From Belnapia mucosa (lineage in GTDB: Bacteria; Pseudomonadota; Alphaproteobacteria; Acetobacterales; Acetobacteraceae), in NCBI RefSeq assembly GCF_016775475.1, contig NZ_JAEUXJ010000009.1:124001-188000 (forward strand): a stretch of DNA of 64,000 nt, read 5' to 3'. The stretch's first letter is position 1. The number at the start of each line of letters is the position of its first letter. The notes beneath the pieces are model-generated. The model was given only the letters and a program-made list of their open reading frames with translations. It was not told the origin of the DNA and did not search any database. The position numbers and the translations under genes were made by a program. This document shows, one piece after another, positions 31,139 to 40,059 of this stretch.

Positions 31139-32474
31139 CGGCACGATGGCCTTGGCGCCCCCCTCGCAGGGGGTGCTGCTGCGGCGCGTCTGGGCGCTCG
31201 CGGCGCCGACCACGGCGGTTGCGGCCCTCCAGGCAGCGGCGCAGTTGGTGGAGCCCTGGCTGGCGGCGCGGCAGGGCACGGCGGCCCTGGCCGGCTGGGC
31301 GGTGGTGCTGCCCTTCGCCCTGCTGATGCAGCAGATGTCGACCGGCGCCATGGGCGGCGGCGTCGTCTCCGCCATCGCCCGGACGCTGGGTGCGGGGAAG
31401 CGGGAGGAAGCCTCGACCCTGGTCGCGCATGCGCTGGTGATCGCGCTGGGCTTCGGGCTGCTGTTCGCGCTGCTGCTGGCCGGCTTCCCGCGGACCATCC
31501 TCGGCGCCATCGGCGGGGCGGAGGCGGCGGAGGCGGCCGCGCCCTATTGCGCCTGGCTGTTCGGTGCGGGGGCGGTGCCGGCCTGGATGGCGAATACGCT
31601 GGCCTCCGTGCTGCGCGGCGGGGGGCGGCATGCGCTGGCCTCCCGCGTGCTGCTGCTGGGCTGGGTCTTCTACCCGCCACTGGCCTGGGTGCTGATGGAA
31701 TGGCTGGAGCTTGGCCTCGCCGGCGCGGGGATGGCCTTCGCGGCGACGATGACGGCGGCGAGCCTCGGCATGGCGGCGGTGGTGCTGACCGGCGGGGCGG
31801 GGTTCCGGCCGAGCCTCCGGGTGCGGCTGCAGGGGGCGCTGTTTGCCCGCATCCTCTCGGTCGGGCTGGTGGCCTGCGCGATGGCGACGGTGGCGAACCT
31901 CGCCACCATCCTCGTCACCGCCCGGGTCGCGGCCTATGGGGCGACGGCGGTCGCGGCCTATGGCGTCTCGGCGCGGATCGAATTCCTGATGGTGCCGCTG
32001 GCCTTCGGCGTCGGCTCGGCGCTGACGGCGCTGGTCGGGCGCTCGGTCGGCGCGGGGGACTGGGTCACGGCGCGGCGGACGGCCTGGGCGGGGGCCTGGA
32101 TGGCGCTCGGCGTGACGCTGGTGGTGGGCGTCTTCGTCTCGGCAGCGCCGGGCTTCACCGCCGCGGCCTTCAGCCAGGATCCGGCGGTGGTGGCGATCGC
32201 GACCCAGGCGCTGGCGGTGATCGGCTTCGCGCTGCCGGGCTTCGGCGTCGGCATGGCGCTGTATTTCGCCAGCATGGGCGCGGGGCGGATGGCGGGGCCG
32301 GTGCTGGCGGCGCTGTCGCGCATCGGGCTGGCGGTGGGCGGCGGCTGGCTGCTCTCCGATGTGATGGGCTTCGGCCTGCAGGGGCAGTTCGTCGCCGTCG
32401 CGCTCGGCATCAGCGCCTATGGGCTGATCACCGCGCTCTCGGTGCGGCCGGGGGTATGGTCGGCGCGGGGGTGA
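31131..32474 (+). CDS. MATE-family efflux transporter
   Basis: A 447-residue integral membrane exporter with about 12 hydrophobic segments, the normal MATE size. Typical features are the N-terminal RVWALAAPTTAVAALQAAAQLVEPWLAARQGTAALAGWAV and the mid-protein repeat AYGVSARIEFLMVPLAFGVGSALTALVGRSVGAGDW around residue 285. MATE proteins use proton or sodium gradients to expel cationic drugs and metabolites. The upstream HxlR gene overlaps it and should control it. Confidence 0.92.
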   Translation: MADGTMALAPPSQGVLLRRVWALAAPTTAVAALQAAAQLVEPWLAARQGTAALAGWAVVLPFALLMQQMSTGAMGGGVVSAIARTLGAGKREEASTLVAHALVIALGFGLLFALLLAGFPRTILGAIGGAEAAEAAAPYCAWLFGAGAVPAWMANTLASVLRGGGRHALASRVLLLGWVFYPPLAWVLMEWLELGLAGAGMAFAATMTAASLGMAAVVLTGGAGFRPSLRVRLQGALFARILSVGLVACAMATVANLATILVTARVAAYGATAVAAYGVSARIEFLMVPLAFGVGSALTALVGRSVGAGDWVTARRTAWAGAWMALGVTLVVGVFVSAAPGFTAAAFSQDPAVVAIATQALAVIGFALPGFGVGMALYFASMGAGRMAGPVLAALSRIGLAVGGGWLLSDVMGFGLQGQFVAVALGISAYGLITALSVRPGVWSARG

Positions 32475-32504
32475 TTTGGGGGCGGGCCGCGCCGCCCCCG
32501 TCCT

Positions 32505-32891
32505 TCACCGCGCCGGCGAGTCGAGCAGGACCCAGAGGCGCGCGATCCGCCCCTCCACCACCTCCGCCGCATCGGCGCCGGTGACCATGGCCGGCCCGCC
32601 GGCCGGGCCGCCCTGCCAGCGCAGCACGCCGAGCCCGTGATGCCCGGTGGCCGGGCCCTCGGGCCGGAAGGCGAAGTCCGGCCCGAATTGCTCCAGCAGC
32701 TTGCCCGCCACCGCCGCAATGGCCGCGCGGCCCGTGACGATGCCGGTCGGCTCGTAGAGGGTCGGCTCGGCGGTGAAGAGCTCCTCCAGCGCCGCGGCCC
32801 GCTTCGCCGCATCCCGTTCGTTGAAGACCCGTTCGAGATTGGCGCGGAGCAGCCGGTCGTAATCCGGCTCCGGGCTCGCTGCCGCGCTCAT
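32505..32891 (-). CDS. SnoaL-like/NTF2-fold protein
   Basis: A 128-residue protein of the NTF2/SnoaL-like fold. Seen: RLLRANLERVFNERDAAKRAAALEELFTAEPTLYEP and GRAAIAAVAGKLLEQFGPDFAFRP, ending in VVEGRIARLWVLLDSP. Many members are non-catalytic or isomerase-like partners of hydrolases. It overlaps the alpha/beta hydrolase gene upstream by 4 bases (ATGA), so the two are cotranscribed. Specific function is unknown. Confidence 0.85.
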   Translation of the reverse strand: MSAAASPEPDYDRLLRANLERVFNERDAAKRAAALEELFTAEPTLYEPTGIVTGRAAIAAVAGKLLEQFGPDFAFRPEGPATGHHGLGVLRWQGGPAGGPAMVTGADAAEVVEGRIARLWVLLDSPAR

Positions 32892-33727
32892 TCCTGCACG
32901 AAGGCGAGGAGATCGGCGTTCAGGATCCCGGCGTTCACGGTCAGCATGCCGTGGCTATGGCCCGGATAGGTCTTGAGCCGGCCATTCCGCAGCAGCTTGA
33001 TCGACAGCCGCGCGCTGGCATCGATCGGGACGATCTGGTCGTCCTCCCCGTGCAGGACCAGGGTCGGCACGCCGATCGCCTTCAGGTCCTCGGTCTGGTC
33101 GGTCTCGGAGAAGGCCTTGATGCCGTCGTAATGCGCCTTGGCGCTGCCCATCATGCCCTGGCGCCACCAATTCTGGATCACGCCCTGGTCGGCCTTCGCG
33201 CCGGGCCGGTTGAAGCCATAGAAGGGCCCGGTCGGGACATCGAGGAAGAACTGCGCCCGGTTGGCCGCCAGCGCGGCGCGGAAGCCGTCGAAGACCTCGA
33301 TCGGCAGGCCGCCCGGATTGGCCGCGGTCTTCAGCATCAGCGGCGGCACGGCGCTGACCAGCACGCATTTGGCGACGCGGCCATCGGGCTCGCCGAAGCG
33401 GGCGACATAGCGGGCGACCTCGCCGCCGCCGGTCGAATGGCCGATATGGACCGCGTTCCGCAGGTCGAGATGCCGCGCGACGGCCGCCGCATCCGCCGCG
33501 TAATGGTCCATGTCGTGCCCGTCCGAGACCTGCGCCGAGCGGCCATGGCCGCGGCGGTCATGCGCCACGACGCGATAGCCCTTCGCCACGAAGAACAGCA
33601 GCTGCGCATCCCAGTCATCCGAGGAGAGCGGCCAGCCATGATGGAAGACGATCGGCCGCGCGTCCTTCGGGCCCCAGTCCTTGTAGAAGATCTCGACGCC
33701 GTCCTGGGTCGTCACGAATGGCATCAT
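32888..33727 (-). CDS. Alpha/beta hydrolase (non-haem chloroperoxidase/arylesterase type)
   Basis: A 279-residue alpha/beta hydrolase. The catalytic triad is clear: Ser in IGHSTGGGEVARYVARFG near residue 97, Asp in LHGEDDQIVPID near 228 and His in GHSHGML near 257. The N-terminal HHGWPLSSDDWDAQLLFFVAKGYRVVAHDRRGHGRS is typical of the non-haem haloperoxidase group, most of which act as esterases. Start ATG 33727 (or 33724) with GAAGGA upstream; an extension to 33883 encodes unrelated sequence. It lies upstream of and overlaps the SnoaL-like gene. Confidence 0.92.
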   Translation of the reverse strand: MMPFVTTQDGVEIFYKDWGPKDARPIVFHHGWPLSSDDWDAQLLFFVAKGYRVVAHDRRGHGRSAQVSDGHDMDHYAADAAAVARHLDLRNAVHIGHSTGGGEVARYVARFGEPDGRVAKCVLVSAVPPLMLKTAANPGGLPIEVFDGFRAALAANRAQFFLDVPTGPFYGFNRPGAKADQGVIQNWWRQGMMGSAKAHYDGIKAFSETDQTEDLKAIGVPTLVLHGEDDQIVPIDASARLSIKLLRNGRLKTYPGHSHGMLTVNAGILNADLLAFVQE

Positions 33728-34007
33728 CGGTATCCTTCGCTGTTGCGGACCACTTCGCCTGCCGGAATGCGCTGCGTCCCGGCCGCTGCCCCGATGGTGA
33801 CACGGTTCGGCAGCGGCGTGACTGCGGCGGATGGAGACGGATCCGAGACGCTTTGCATGCAGGAAGCAGGCCGCGGCCGGCAACCCAAGGCACGGACGCT
33901 TCAGGAATGCCCCTGTTCAACTCGCGGGTTTCAGGGCCCTTCGGCCCCTGGTGGGAGAGCGCGAGAGGATCGGACGCGCTGCGTCGGATGCCCCTCCTTC
34001 CGCGCCC
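33728..34007. other. Spacer with possible third hairpin repeat
   Basis: 280 bases without a supportable gene between the hydrolase start and the Bug receptor end. At about 33931-33951 a hairpin with CAGGGCC/GGCCCCTG arms is followed by GGGAGAG and at about 33968-33990 a second inverted repeat (ATCGGACGC/GCGTCGGAT). This has the same order as the double-hairpin repeat at 8404 and 54394 but is too different to be sure. It may terminate a transcript. Confidence 0.35.
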
Positions 34008-34973
34008 CTAGCCCCGCTGCACCCAGGGGCTGCGCTGCCATAGTCCGCGATAGTCTGCCTCCTGCGCGCGCAGCCGGGTGAACCAGGCCTCGCCCGGCTC
34101 ATAGGCCGGTTCGGTGAAGCGGCTTTCCAGGGTGCGGACGAATTCCGCATCGCGGGCGATCTCCGCCGTCGCCTCGCGCAGCCGGGCGAGGATGGCGGGC
34201 GGCGTGCCGGCCGGGGCGACGATGCCGCGTTCGGAGGCCATCTCGACCGGGTAGCCGAGCTCCCGCAGGGTCGGGATGTCCGGGCCGAAGCGGCTGCGCG
34301 TGGCGCCGGCCTGGGCGAGGATGCGGAAGCCCTGCGGCGCGGCCATGACCGCGCCGAGATTGAGCCCCATCAGATCCACCTGCCTGCCGAGCACCGCGGT
34401 CCGGAGCTGCGGGTCGCCCTGGAAGACCACATGATTCAGCCGGATGCCGGCGGCATTCTGCAGCAGCACCAGCTGCAGATGGTCGTCGGTGCCGATCCCG
34501 GGCGAGGCATAGGTGAGGCTCTCGGGCGCCGCCCTGGCCCGGTCGATCACGTCCTGCAGCCTGCGGAAGGGCCCCTCGGCCTGGGCGGTGATGGCGCTCG
34601 GGTCCGTCACCAGATTGGCGATGGGGGCGAAGTCGTCCATGCGGAATTGCGCCGGCCGCTCGATCGGCAGGGTCAGCAGGCCCGGATAGTTGGTGGTGCC
34701 GAGGGTATGGCCATCCGGCTTGGCGCGGGCGACGGCGCCGAGCGCCAGCTCCCCGCCCGCTCCGGGGCGATTGGTGATGACGACGGTGCCGCCCAGCCGC
34801 TGCTCCAGCGCCCGGCCATAGCTGCGGGCATCGAGATCGGTGCCGCCGCCGGCGGTGAAGCCGACGATGATCTCGATCGGCCGCTCCGGGTAGCGCGCGG
34901 TCTGGGCCAGGGCGGGGAGGATCGCCGGTGTCGCCAGGGCGGTGCCGAGAAAGGCGCGGCGGCGGATGGTCAT
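34008..34973 (-). CDS. Bug/TctC-type receptor (2)
   Basis: A 321-residue periplasmic receptor of the Bug family with a signal peptide (MTIRRRAFLGTALATPAILPALAQ). Family segments: PIEIIVGFTAGGGTDLDARSYGR, NRPGAGGELALGAVARAKPDGHTLG, YASPGIGTDDHLQLVLL near residue 158 and NHVVFQGDPQLRTAVLGRQVDLM near 178. It overlaps the epimerase gene by 4 bases as the second gene of that operon, so its ligand may feed the epimerase. The membrane components TctA/TctB are not in this window. Confidence 0.91.
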   Translation of the reverse strand: MTIRRRAFLGTALATPAILPALAQTARYPERPIEIIVGFTAGGGTDLDARSYGRALEQRLGGTVVITNRPGAGGELALGAVARAKPDGHTLGTTNYPGLLTLPIERPAQFRMDDFAPIANLVTDPSAITAQAEGPFRRLQDVIDRARAAPESLTYASPGIGTDDHLQLVLLQNAAGIRLNHVVFQGDPQLRTAVLGRQVDLMGLNLGAVMAAPQGFRILAQAGATRSRFGPDIPTLRELGYPVEMASERGIVAPAGTPPAILARLREATAEIARDAEFVRTLESRFTEPAYEPGEAWFTRLRAQEADYRGLWQRSPWVQRG

Positions 34974-35983
34974 GTCCCACGCCCCTCATTGCTGTCGCGC
35001 CAGGCGATGAGGCGGCGCAGCCCTTCGCGCATATCGACCTCGGGCGCCCAGCCGATGGCCGACTTCGCCTTCTCATGCGCGATGCGGAAGGCGCCGCCGG
35101 AAGTGAGGCGGACCTTGCCCGGCTCGGCCCCGATGAATTCCGGCGCGGGGCCGCCGCCCAGCAGCTCGGTGACGAGCTGGACGAGCTCCAGCGTGGTGGT
35201 CGGGGCGGGGCCGGAGGTATTCACCGCCACATCCGTCGCCGCGCTCTCGAAGGCCATGCGGTTGGCCCGCGCCAGGTCGCCGACATAGACGAAATGCTTG
35301 GTCTCGGACCCGTCGCCGAAGACCTGCGGCGCCTCGCCGCGCCTGATGCGGTCGATGGTCTCGATGATGTAGAGGGCATTGGCGGCGCGGTAGTGCTGGC
35401 GCTCGCCATAGACGGTGGAATAGCGCAGGACGACATAGTCCTGGCCCCATTTGCGGAAGGCGTCGCGGCAGAGCTGTTCGCCGATGATCTTGCTGGCGCC
35501 GTAGAGGATGGCGGCCGGCGGGGCGCCGGCGGAATGGAAGGGCGTATCCTCCACCAGCTCCCCGGCGACGCCGGGGCCATAGCCATAGGTGGCGTTGGAG
35601 GAGGCAAAGACGACCTTCCTCACCCGGTTGGCGCGGCAGGCCTCCAGCACGTTCTGGACGCCGCGGATATTCACATCGAGCCCGGCCCAGGGGTCGCGGT
35701 CCATCGACAGGGTCATATAGGCCGCGAGCTGGAGCACGCCGGCCAGGCCCTCGGTGGCGCGGAGCAGGTCGGCCATCCGCATCACGTCGCCGCGCACCAG
35801 CTTCAGGCGCGGATGGTCCTTCAGATGGGCAATGGCGGCATCCGAGCCGAAGGCGAAATTATCGAACAGCACGACCTCGGCGGCGCCGTGGTCCAGCAGC
35901 TCGCCGGCGGTGGCGGAGCCGACCAGGCTGGCGCCGCCGATGATGGCGAAGCGATTGCCGGCGATGGGGACCTGGGCAGCCAT
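34970..35983 (-). CDS. NAD-dependent epimerase/dehydratase
   Basis: A 337-residue extended SDR enzyme. Cofactor motif FAIIGGASLVGSATAGELLDHG near residue 12, a Ser block VVFASSNATYGYG near 125 and the catalytic YxxxK in AAILYGASKIIGEQL near 160. The C-terminal half resembles sugar-nucleotide epimerases. Excellent ribosome-binding site ACAGGAGGAAA before ATG 35983. It precedes a Bug receptor with a 4-base overlap, which suggests a sugar-acid or uronate-type substrate rather than a nucleotide sugar. This is inference. Confidence 0.9.
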   Translation of the reverse strand: MAAQVPIAGNRFAIIGGASLVGSATAGELLDHGAAEVVLFDNFAFGSDAAIAHLKDHPRLKLVRGDVMRMADLLRATEGLAGVLQLAAYMTLSMDRDPWAGLDVNIRGVQNVLEACRANRVRKVVFASSNATYGYGPGVAGELVEDTPFHSAGAPPAAILYGASKIIGEQLCRDAFRKWGQDYVVLRYSTVYGERQHYRAANALYIIETIDRIRRGEAPQVFGDGSETKHFVYVGDLARANRMAFESAATDVAVNTSGPAPTTTLELVQLVTELLGGGPAPEFIGAEPGKVRLTSGGAFRIAHEKAKSAIGWAPEVDMREGLRRLIAWRDSNEGRGT

Positions 35984-36087
35984 GCGGTTTCCTCCTGTGT
36001 TGTTCTCGGGCGCCATCCAAGCGCGATGCGCGTTGCAGGCCAAGCCGGTTCGACCGGCAAAGCCCCCGCCGCTAGAAGGGCGGGCAA

Positions 36088-36112
36088 AATCAGCACTGCA
36101 CAATCAGCACTG
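36088..36112 (+). repeat. Direct repeat upstream of Bug receptor (3)
   Basis: The 11-base sequence AATCAGCACTG occurs twice, at 36088-36098 and 36102-36112, just before the ribosome-binding site of the receptor gene at 36122. It could be a regulatory protein site or a slippage duplication. Confidence 0.6.
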
Positions 36113-36121
36113 GGGAAGACC

Positions 36122-37105
36122 ATGCCTGCCATCACACGTCGCGCCGCACTCGGCGCCGGCCTTGCCACCGCCGCCCTGCTGCCCGGCCGCCGCGCCGCCG
36201 CCCAGGCCGGCTGGCCGAACCGGCCGGTGCGGATCATCGTGCCCTTCAGCGCCGCCGGCACCACCGACATCGTCGCCCGGCTGCTGGTGGAGCCGCTGAC
36301 CGCGCGGCTCGGCCAGTCCGTGGTGGTGGAGAACCGCCCGGGGGCGGGCGGCAATATCGGCGCCGAGGCGGTGGCGAAATCGACCGACAACCACACGCTG
36401 CTGATGACGACGATCGGGACGGCCGCGATCAATTACGGGCTGTACCGCACCTCCATGCCCTACAAGCCGGAGGATCTGGCCGCGGTCTCGAACATCGCGG
36501 CGGTGCCGAATGTGATCGTCGCCGCCCCGCAGCTGCCGGTCGGCACCCTGCAGGAGGCGGTGGCGCTGGCCAAGCAGCGGCGGGAGGGGCTGACCATCGC
36601 CAGCTCGGGCAACGGCACCAGCCTGCACCTCACCGGGGAGCTGCTGAAGCAGGTGGCGGGCATCGACCTGGTTCACGTCCCCTTCCGCGGCTCGGGCCCG
36701 ATGCTGACCGAGGTGATCGCCGGCCGGGTCGACCTGGCGGTGGACAACCTGCCCTCCTCGCTCGGCCACATCCGCGACGGGCGGCTCCGCGCCCTGGCGG
36801 TGACGACGGCCGAGCGCAGCCCGGCGGTGCCCGATGTGCCGACGACGCGCGAGGCCGGCTATCCGGGGCTGGACGCCACCGCCTGGTTCGGCATCCAGGC
36901 GCCGTCCCGCATGCCGCGGGAGATCATCCAGCGCCTGTCGCAGGAATTGCAGGCGATCGTCCGCGACCCCGGGGTGCGCGCGAAGATCGAGGAGCAGGGC
37001 GCCCGGCCGGTCGGCGACACGCCGGAGCAATTCGCCACCTACATCAATGCGGAAATCGCCCGCTGGGGCGAGGTGATCCGCAAGGCGAATATCCAGCTGG
37101 ATTGA
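36122..37105 (+). CDS. Bug/TctC-type receptor (3)
   Basis: A 327-residue Bug-family periplasmic receptor. Twin-arginine-like N-terminus (MPAITRRAALGAGLATAALLPGRRAAAQ), then PVRIIVPFSAAGTTDIVARLLVE, NRPGAGGNIGAEAVAKSTDN, ASSGNGTSLHLTGELLKQ near residue 160 and HVPFRGSGPMLTEVIAGRVDLAVDNLPSSLG near 182. ATG 36122 has GGGGAAGA upstream. It diverges from the epimerase gene and is convergent with another Bug receptor. Ligand unknown; carboxylates are typical for the family. Confidence 0.92.
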   Translation: MPAITRRAALGAGLATAALLPGRRAAAQAGWPNRPVRIIVPFSAAGTTDIVARLLVEPLTARLGQSVVVENRPGAGGNIGAEAVAKSTDNHTLLMTTIGTAAINYGLYRTSMPYKPEDLAAVSNIAAVPNVIVAAPQLPVGTLQEAVALAKQRREGLTIASSGNGTSLHLTGELLKQVAGIDLVHVPFRGSGPMLTEVIAGRVDLAVDNLPSSLGHIRDGRLRALAVTTAERSPAVPDVPTTREAGYPGLDATAWFGIQAPSRMPREIIQRLSQELQAIVRDPGVRAKIEEQGARPVGDTPEQFATYINAEIARWGEVIRKANIQLD

Positions 37106-37112
37106 TGGGCCT

Positions 37113-38084
37113 TTAGTCCCGCGCCATGCCGAGATCTTCCAGCACCTGGCGGTTGCCGGCGCTTTCCGCCGCGAAGCGCTGCTGGAATTCCGGGCCCTCG
37201 GCGTAGCTCGGCACGGAGTTCAGCCGGGCCGCCGCGGTCTGGAAGCTCTCGCTGCCCACCGCCTCGGCGCAGGCGCGCTGGATCACCGCGGCCACCGCAT
37301 CCGGCAGCCCGGCCGGCGCGACCAAGCCGCCGGCGGAGCTGCCGATGATGGGGAAGCCCGCCTCGGTCACCGTCGGCACCTCCGGCAGGGCGGCGATGCG
37401 CCCGGCGGTGAAGGTGCCGGCCACCGGCAGGCCGGTGGAGACGGGGATGGAGGGGCTTTCGACGAAGGCCATGATCTGGCCGCCCAGCGCCGCCTGGGCC
37501 ATGGGCGCCGCGCCGGTGAAGGGGACATGCAGCGCCTCCACCCCCGCCTGGCGCAGCAGCCGGGCGATCAGGATGTGCTGGGTGCTGCCCTGGCCGGGCG
37601 AGCCATAGACCAGCGCCTCCTTGCCCGTGCGGCCGAAGCGCACCATCCCGGCCAGGTCCTGGAAGGGCGTGCCGCGCCCGAGGATCAGCACCTGCGGGTT
37701 GTCATAGACGAGGCAGAGGAAGCGGAAGCTGTCGAGCGAGTAGCTCAGCGGCACGAGATGCGGCTGCGCCGTCAGCGGCGTGTTGGGCGACAGGCCGATC
37801 GTGTAGCCATCGGGCCGGGCGCGGGCGATCTCGGCATCCCCGATCGTGCCGGAGGCGCCGCCGCGATTGACGATCACCACGGTCTGGCCCAGCGCCTTGG
37901 CGAGGGCCGGTTGCAGGGCGCGCGCCATCAGATCGGTATTGCCGCCCGGCGGATAGGGCACAATGAGCTGGACGGGGCGGGCGGGATAGGCCTCCTGCGC
38001 GGTGGCCGCCACGCCGGACAGCAGCAGGGCGGCCAGCGCCCCGATCGCCCGGCGCCGCATCTTCCCCCATGACACATCGCTCAT
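37113..38084 (-). CDS. Bug/TctC-type receptor (4)
   Basis: A 323-residue Bug-family receptor. Signal peptide near MRRRAIGALAALLLSGVAATAQ, so ATG 38060 is an alternative start with GGGGGAAG directly upstream. Family segments: PVQLIVPYPPGGNTDLMARALQP, NRGGASGTIGDAEIARARPDGYTIG, YGSPGQGSTQHILIARLL near residue 157 and HVPFTGAAPMAQAALGGQIM near 180. It overlaps the end of the GntR gene by 4 bases, so a GntR regulator and a receptor form one operon. Ligand unknown. Confidence 0.91.
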   Translation of the reverse strand: MSDVSWGKMRRRAIGALAALLLSGVAATAQEAYPARPVQLIVPYPPGGNTDLMARALQPALAKALGQTVVIVNRGGASGTIGDAEIARARPDGYTIGLSPNTPLTAQPHLVPLSYSLDSFRFLCLVYDNPQVLILGRGTPFQDLAGMVRFGRTGKEALVYGSPGQGSTQHILIARLLRQAGVEALHVPFTGAAPMAQAALGGQIMAFVESPSIPVSTGLPVAGTFTAGRIAALPEVPTVTEAGFPIIGSSAGGLVAPAGLPDAVAAVIQRACAEAVGSESFQTAAARLNSVPSYAEGPEFQQRFAAESAGNRQVLEDLGMARD

Positions 38085-38905
38085 CGCCGTCCCCCGCCTG
38101 GTGTTTCACCGATGATAGCCCCGGCGCGTCGTTCCGGCAGGCCCTCAGGCGCCGGGGCCTCGGCCCGTGCCGGGCGGCGCCGCACCCGGGTCAGCGGCCT
38201 GAGGGCGCCGAGCCCATCCTCGGCGCCGGGATCGTCCACGAAGCGCATGGTCTCCAGGAGATAGGCGGTGGTGCTCTCGATCTCCTCGCACAGCGCCTCC
38301 GCGGCGCGGCGCGCATCGCCGGCATCCAGCGCCTCCAGGATCTGCGCATGGCGGTTCGCCATGGGGACGCGGCCGAGGATCACCCAGCGGGCCTCCCGGA
38401 ACAGCGGACCGCGGCGCAGCCACAGCGCCTCGATCAGGCCGAGCAGCATGGGCGCAGCGGCGGCGCGGTAGAGGGTGAAGAGGAATTCGCGGTCCGCCTG
38501 CAACACCACATCCGCCTGGTTGGCTCGGCGCGCCACCATCCCATCCGCATAGATGCGCCCCAGGCGCTGCCGCATCGCCGCATCCAGGCGGGGCGTCGCC
38601 AGCCGCACCGCGAGCGGCTCCAGCTCGGCCCGGATGGCGCCCAGCTCGGCGAAGGCGGCGCGGGTCAGGCGCGGGACGATGGCGGTGCCGGAAGGCAGCA
38701 GGTCGATCGCCTGCTCGGCGGTCAGCCGGCGCAGCGCGGTGCGGGCCGGCATGGGGCTGGTCCCCAGCGCCGAGGCGATCTTGCGGATGGAGAGCTTCTG
38801 GCCAGGGGCGAAGGACCCCTCGACCAGCGCCCGGCGAAGGCTCTGATAGGCCCGCTCCTCGAGGGAGCGGGGGTCCGTTGCGGCGGAGGATTGCGTGTCG
38901 TCCAA
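38081..38905 (-). CDS. GntR-family regulator (FCD domain)
   Basis: A 274-residue GntR regulator. The N-terminal winged helix (EERAYQSLRRALVEGSFAPGQKLSIRKIASALGTSPMPARTALRRLTAEQAIDLLPSGTAIV) is followed by an all-helical FCD effector domain with metal-type residues (DREFLFTLYRAAA, NRHAQILEALDAGDARRAAEALCEEI). The C-terminus has a basic, proline-rich tail. The start is TTG 38905 or a nearby codon; no ATG is present at this point. A perfect palindrome lies just upstream. It is cotranscribed with Bug receptor (4) and diverges from the polyamine-type ABC operon. Confidence 0.88.
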   Translation of the reverse strand: MDDTQSSAATDPRSLEERAYQSLRRALVEGSFAPGQKLSIRKIASALGTSPMPARTALRRLTAEQAIDLLPSGTAIVPRLTRAAFAELGAIRAELEPLAVRLATPRLDAAMRQRLGRIYADGMVARRANQADVVLQADREFLFTLYRAAAAPMLLGLIEALWLRRGPLFREARWVILGRVPMANRHAQILEALDAGDARRAAEALCEEIESTTAYLLETMRFVDDPGAEDGLGALRPLTRVRRRPARAEAPAPEGLPERRAGAIIGETPGGGRR

Positions 38906-38908
38906 GAT

Positions 38909-38918
38909 GTGATCACAC
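38909..38918. promoter_or_regulatory. Candidate GntR operator
   Basis: The perfect palindrome TGTGATCACA lies 4 bases before the GntR start and about 60 bases before the divergent solute-binding protein gene. It is well placed to control both. FCD-type GntR proteins bind short palindromes of this size. Confidence 0.55.
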
Positions 38919-38978
38919 TATGCCAGCTTTCGGGATGGCAGAAGAGCCGGCCGAGCCGATCCGGGGAGAGAGAGGGAC

Positions 38979-40046
38979 ATGATCACCCGTCCAACGCGCC
39001 GTGGTCTTCTCCGCGGCACCGGCGGCCTGGTCGCCGCGGCGCTCCCCCTGCCCGCCCTGGCGCAGGGCGCGGCGCCGCCGAAGCCGGACCGGATCGTGGT
39101 GAATGCCTCGGGCGGCGCGATGAACAGCATCTTCCGCCGCAGCTATTTCGCGGAATTCGAGAAGCTGCACGGCATCCGCGTCGTGGACACCTCGCCGGTC
39201 GATTTCGGCAAGCTTCGCGCCATGGTGAATACCGGCAATCCCGAATGGACGGTGACGGAGATCGGCGGGCAGGACGGGCTGCGCGCCAAGGCGCTGAACC
39301 TGCTGGAGCCGATCGATCCCGCGATCGTCGACCGTTCCTCCTTCCCCGAGGTCGCGCGGGATTCGCACGTCTTCATCTCCTCGGCCTATTCCACCGCGCT
39401 CGGCTACCGCACCGATGCCTTCCCGAATGGGGGCCAGCCCAAGGGCTGGGCGCAGTTCTGGGACGTCAAGCGCTTCCCCGGCGCACGGTCGCTGCGCAAC
39501 CACCCGACCGACAACCTGGAATTCGCGCTGCTGGCCGATGGCGTGCCGATGGACAAGCTCTATCCGCTCGACATGGACCGCGCCTTCCGCAAGCTGGACG
39601 AGATCCGCCCGCATATTACCGTCTGGTGGACCACCGGGGCGCAGCCCGCGCAGCTGCTGGTCGACAAGGAAGTGGTGCTGGCCTCTGGCTGGAATGGCCG
39701 CTTCTTCGAGCTGACGCGGCGCAACGCCCCGGTGGCGACGGAATTCACCGAGGGCAGCCTGAAGAGCGGCTGCTTCGGCATCCCGCGCGGCACCCGCCAG
39801 GCCTATTGGGGGCAGCAATTCCTCCAGGTCATGACCAATCCGCGCCTCCAGGCGATCTATGCGACCGAGCTGTCCTATGCCGGGCTGAATCCGGAGACGA
39901 TCAATTACGTGCCGGAGGAGATCCGGCCGATGCTGCCGGTCGCGCCGGGCAACCTCGCCAAGCAATTCTGGCTGGATGTCGGCTGGTGGACCGAGAACGG
40001 CGCCAAGGCGCAGGAACGCTGGACCCGCTGGATGCTGCAGCGCTGA
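38979..40046 (+). CDS. ABC-transporter solute-binding protein (PotD/PotF-like)
   Basis: A 355-residue periplasmic binding protein of the spermidine/putrescine type. The signal peptide has a possible twin-arginine motif (TRRGLLRGTGGLVAAALPLPALAQ). The mature part begins PDRIVVNASGGAMNSIFRRSYFAEFEKLHGIRVV, and the C-terminus ends NGAKAQERWTRWML as in PotD proteins. It is the first gene of an operon with an ATPase, two permeases and an FAD oxidoreductase. The ligand is inferred to be an amine or amino-compound from the neighbours. Confidence 0.87.
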   Translation: MITRPTRRGLLRGTGGLVAAALPLPALAQGAAPPKPDRIVVNASGGAMNSIFRRSYFAEFEKLHGIRVVDTSPVDFGKLRAMVNTGNPEWTVTEIGGQDGLRAKALNLLEPIDPAIVDRSSFPEVARDSHVFISSAYSTALGYRTDAFPNGGQPKGWAQFWDVKRFPGARSLRNHPTDNLEFALLADGVPMDKLYPLDMDRAFRKLDEIRPHITVWWTTGAQPAQLLVDKEVVLASGWNGRFFELTRRNAPVATEFTEGSLKSGCFGIPRGTRQAYWGQQFLQVMTNPRLQAIYATELSYAGLNPETINYVPEEIRPMLPVAPGNLAKQFWLDVGWWTENGAKAQERWTRWMLQR

Positions 40047-40059
40047 CGGAGCGGCGCGC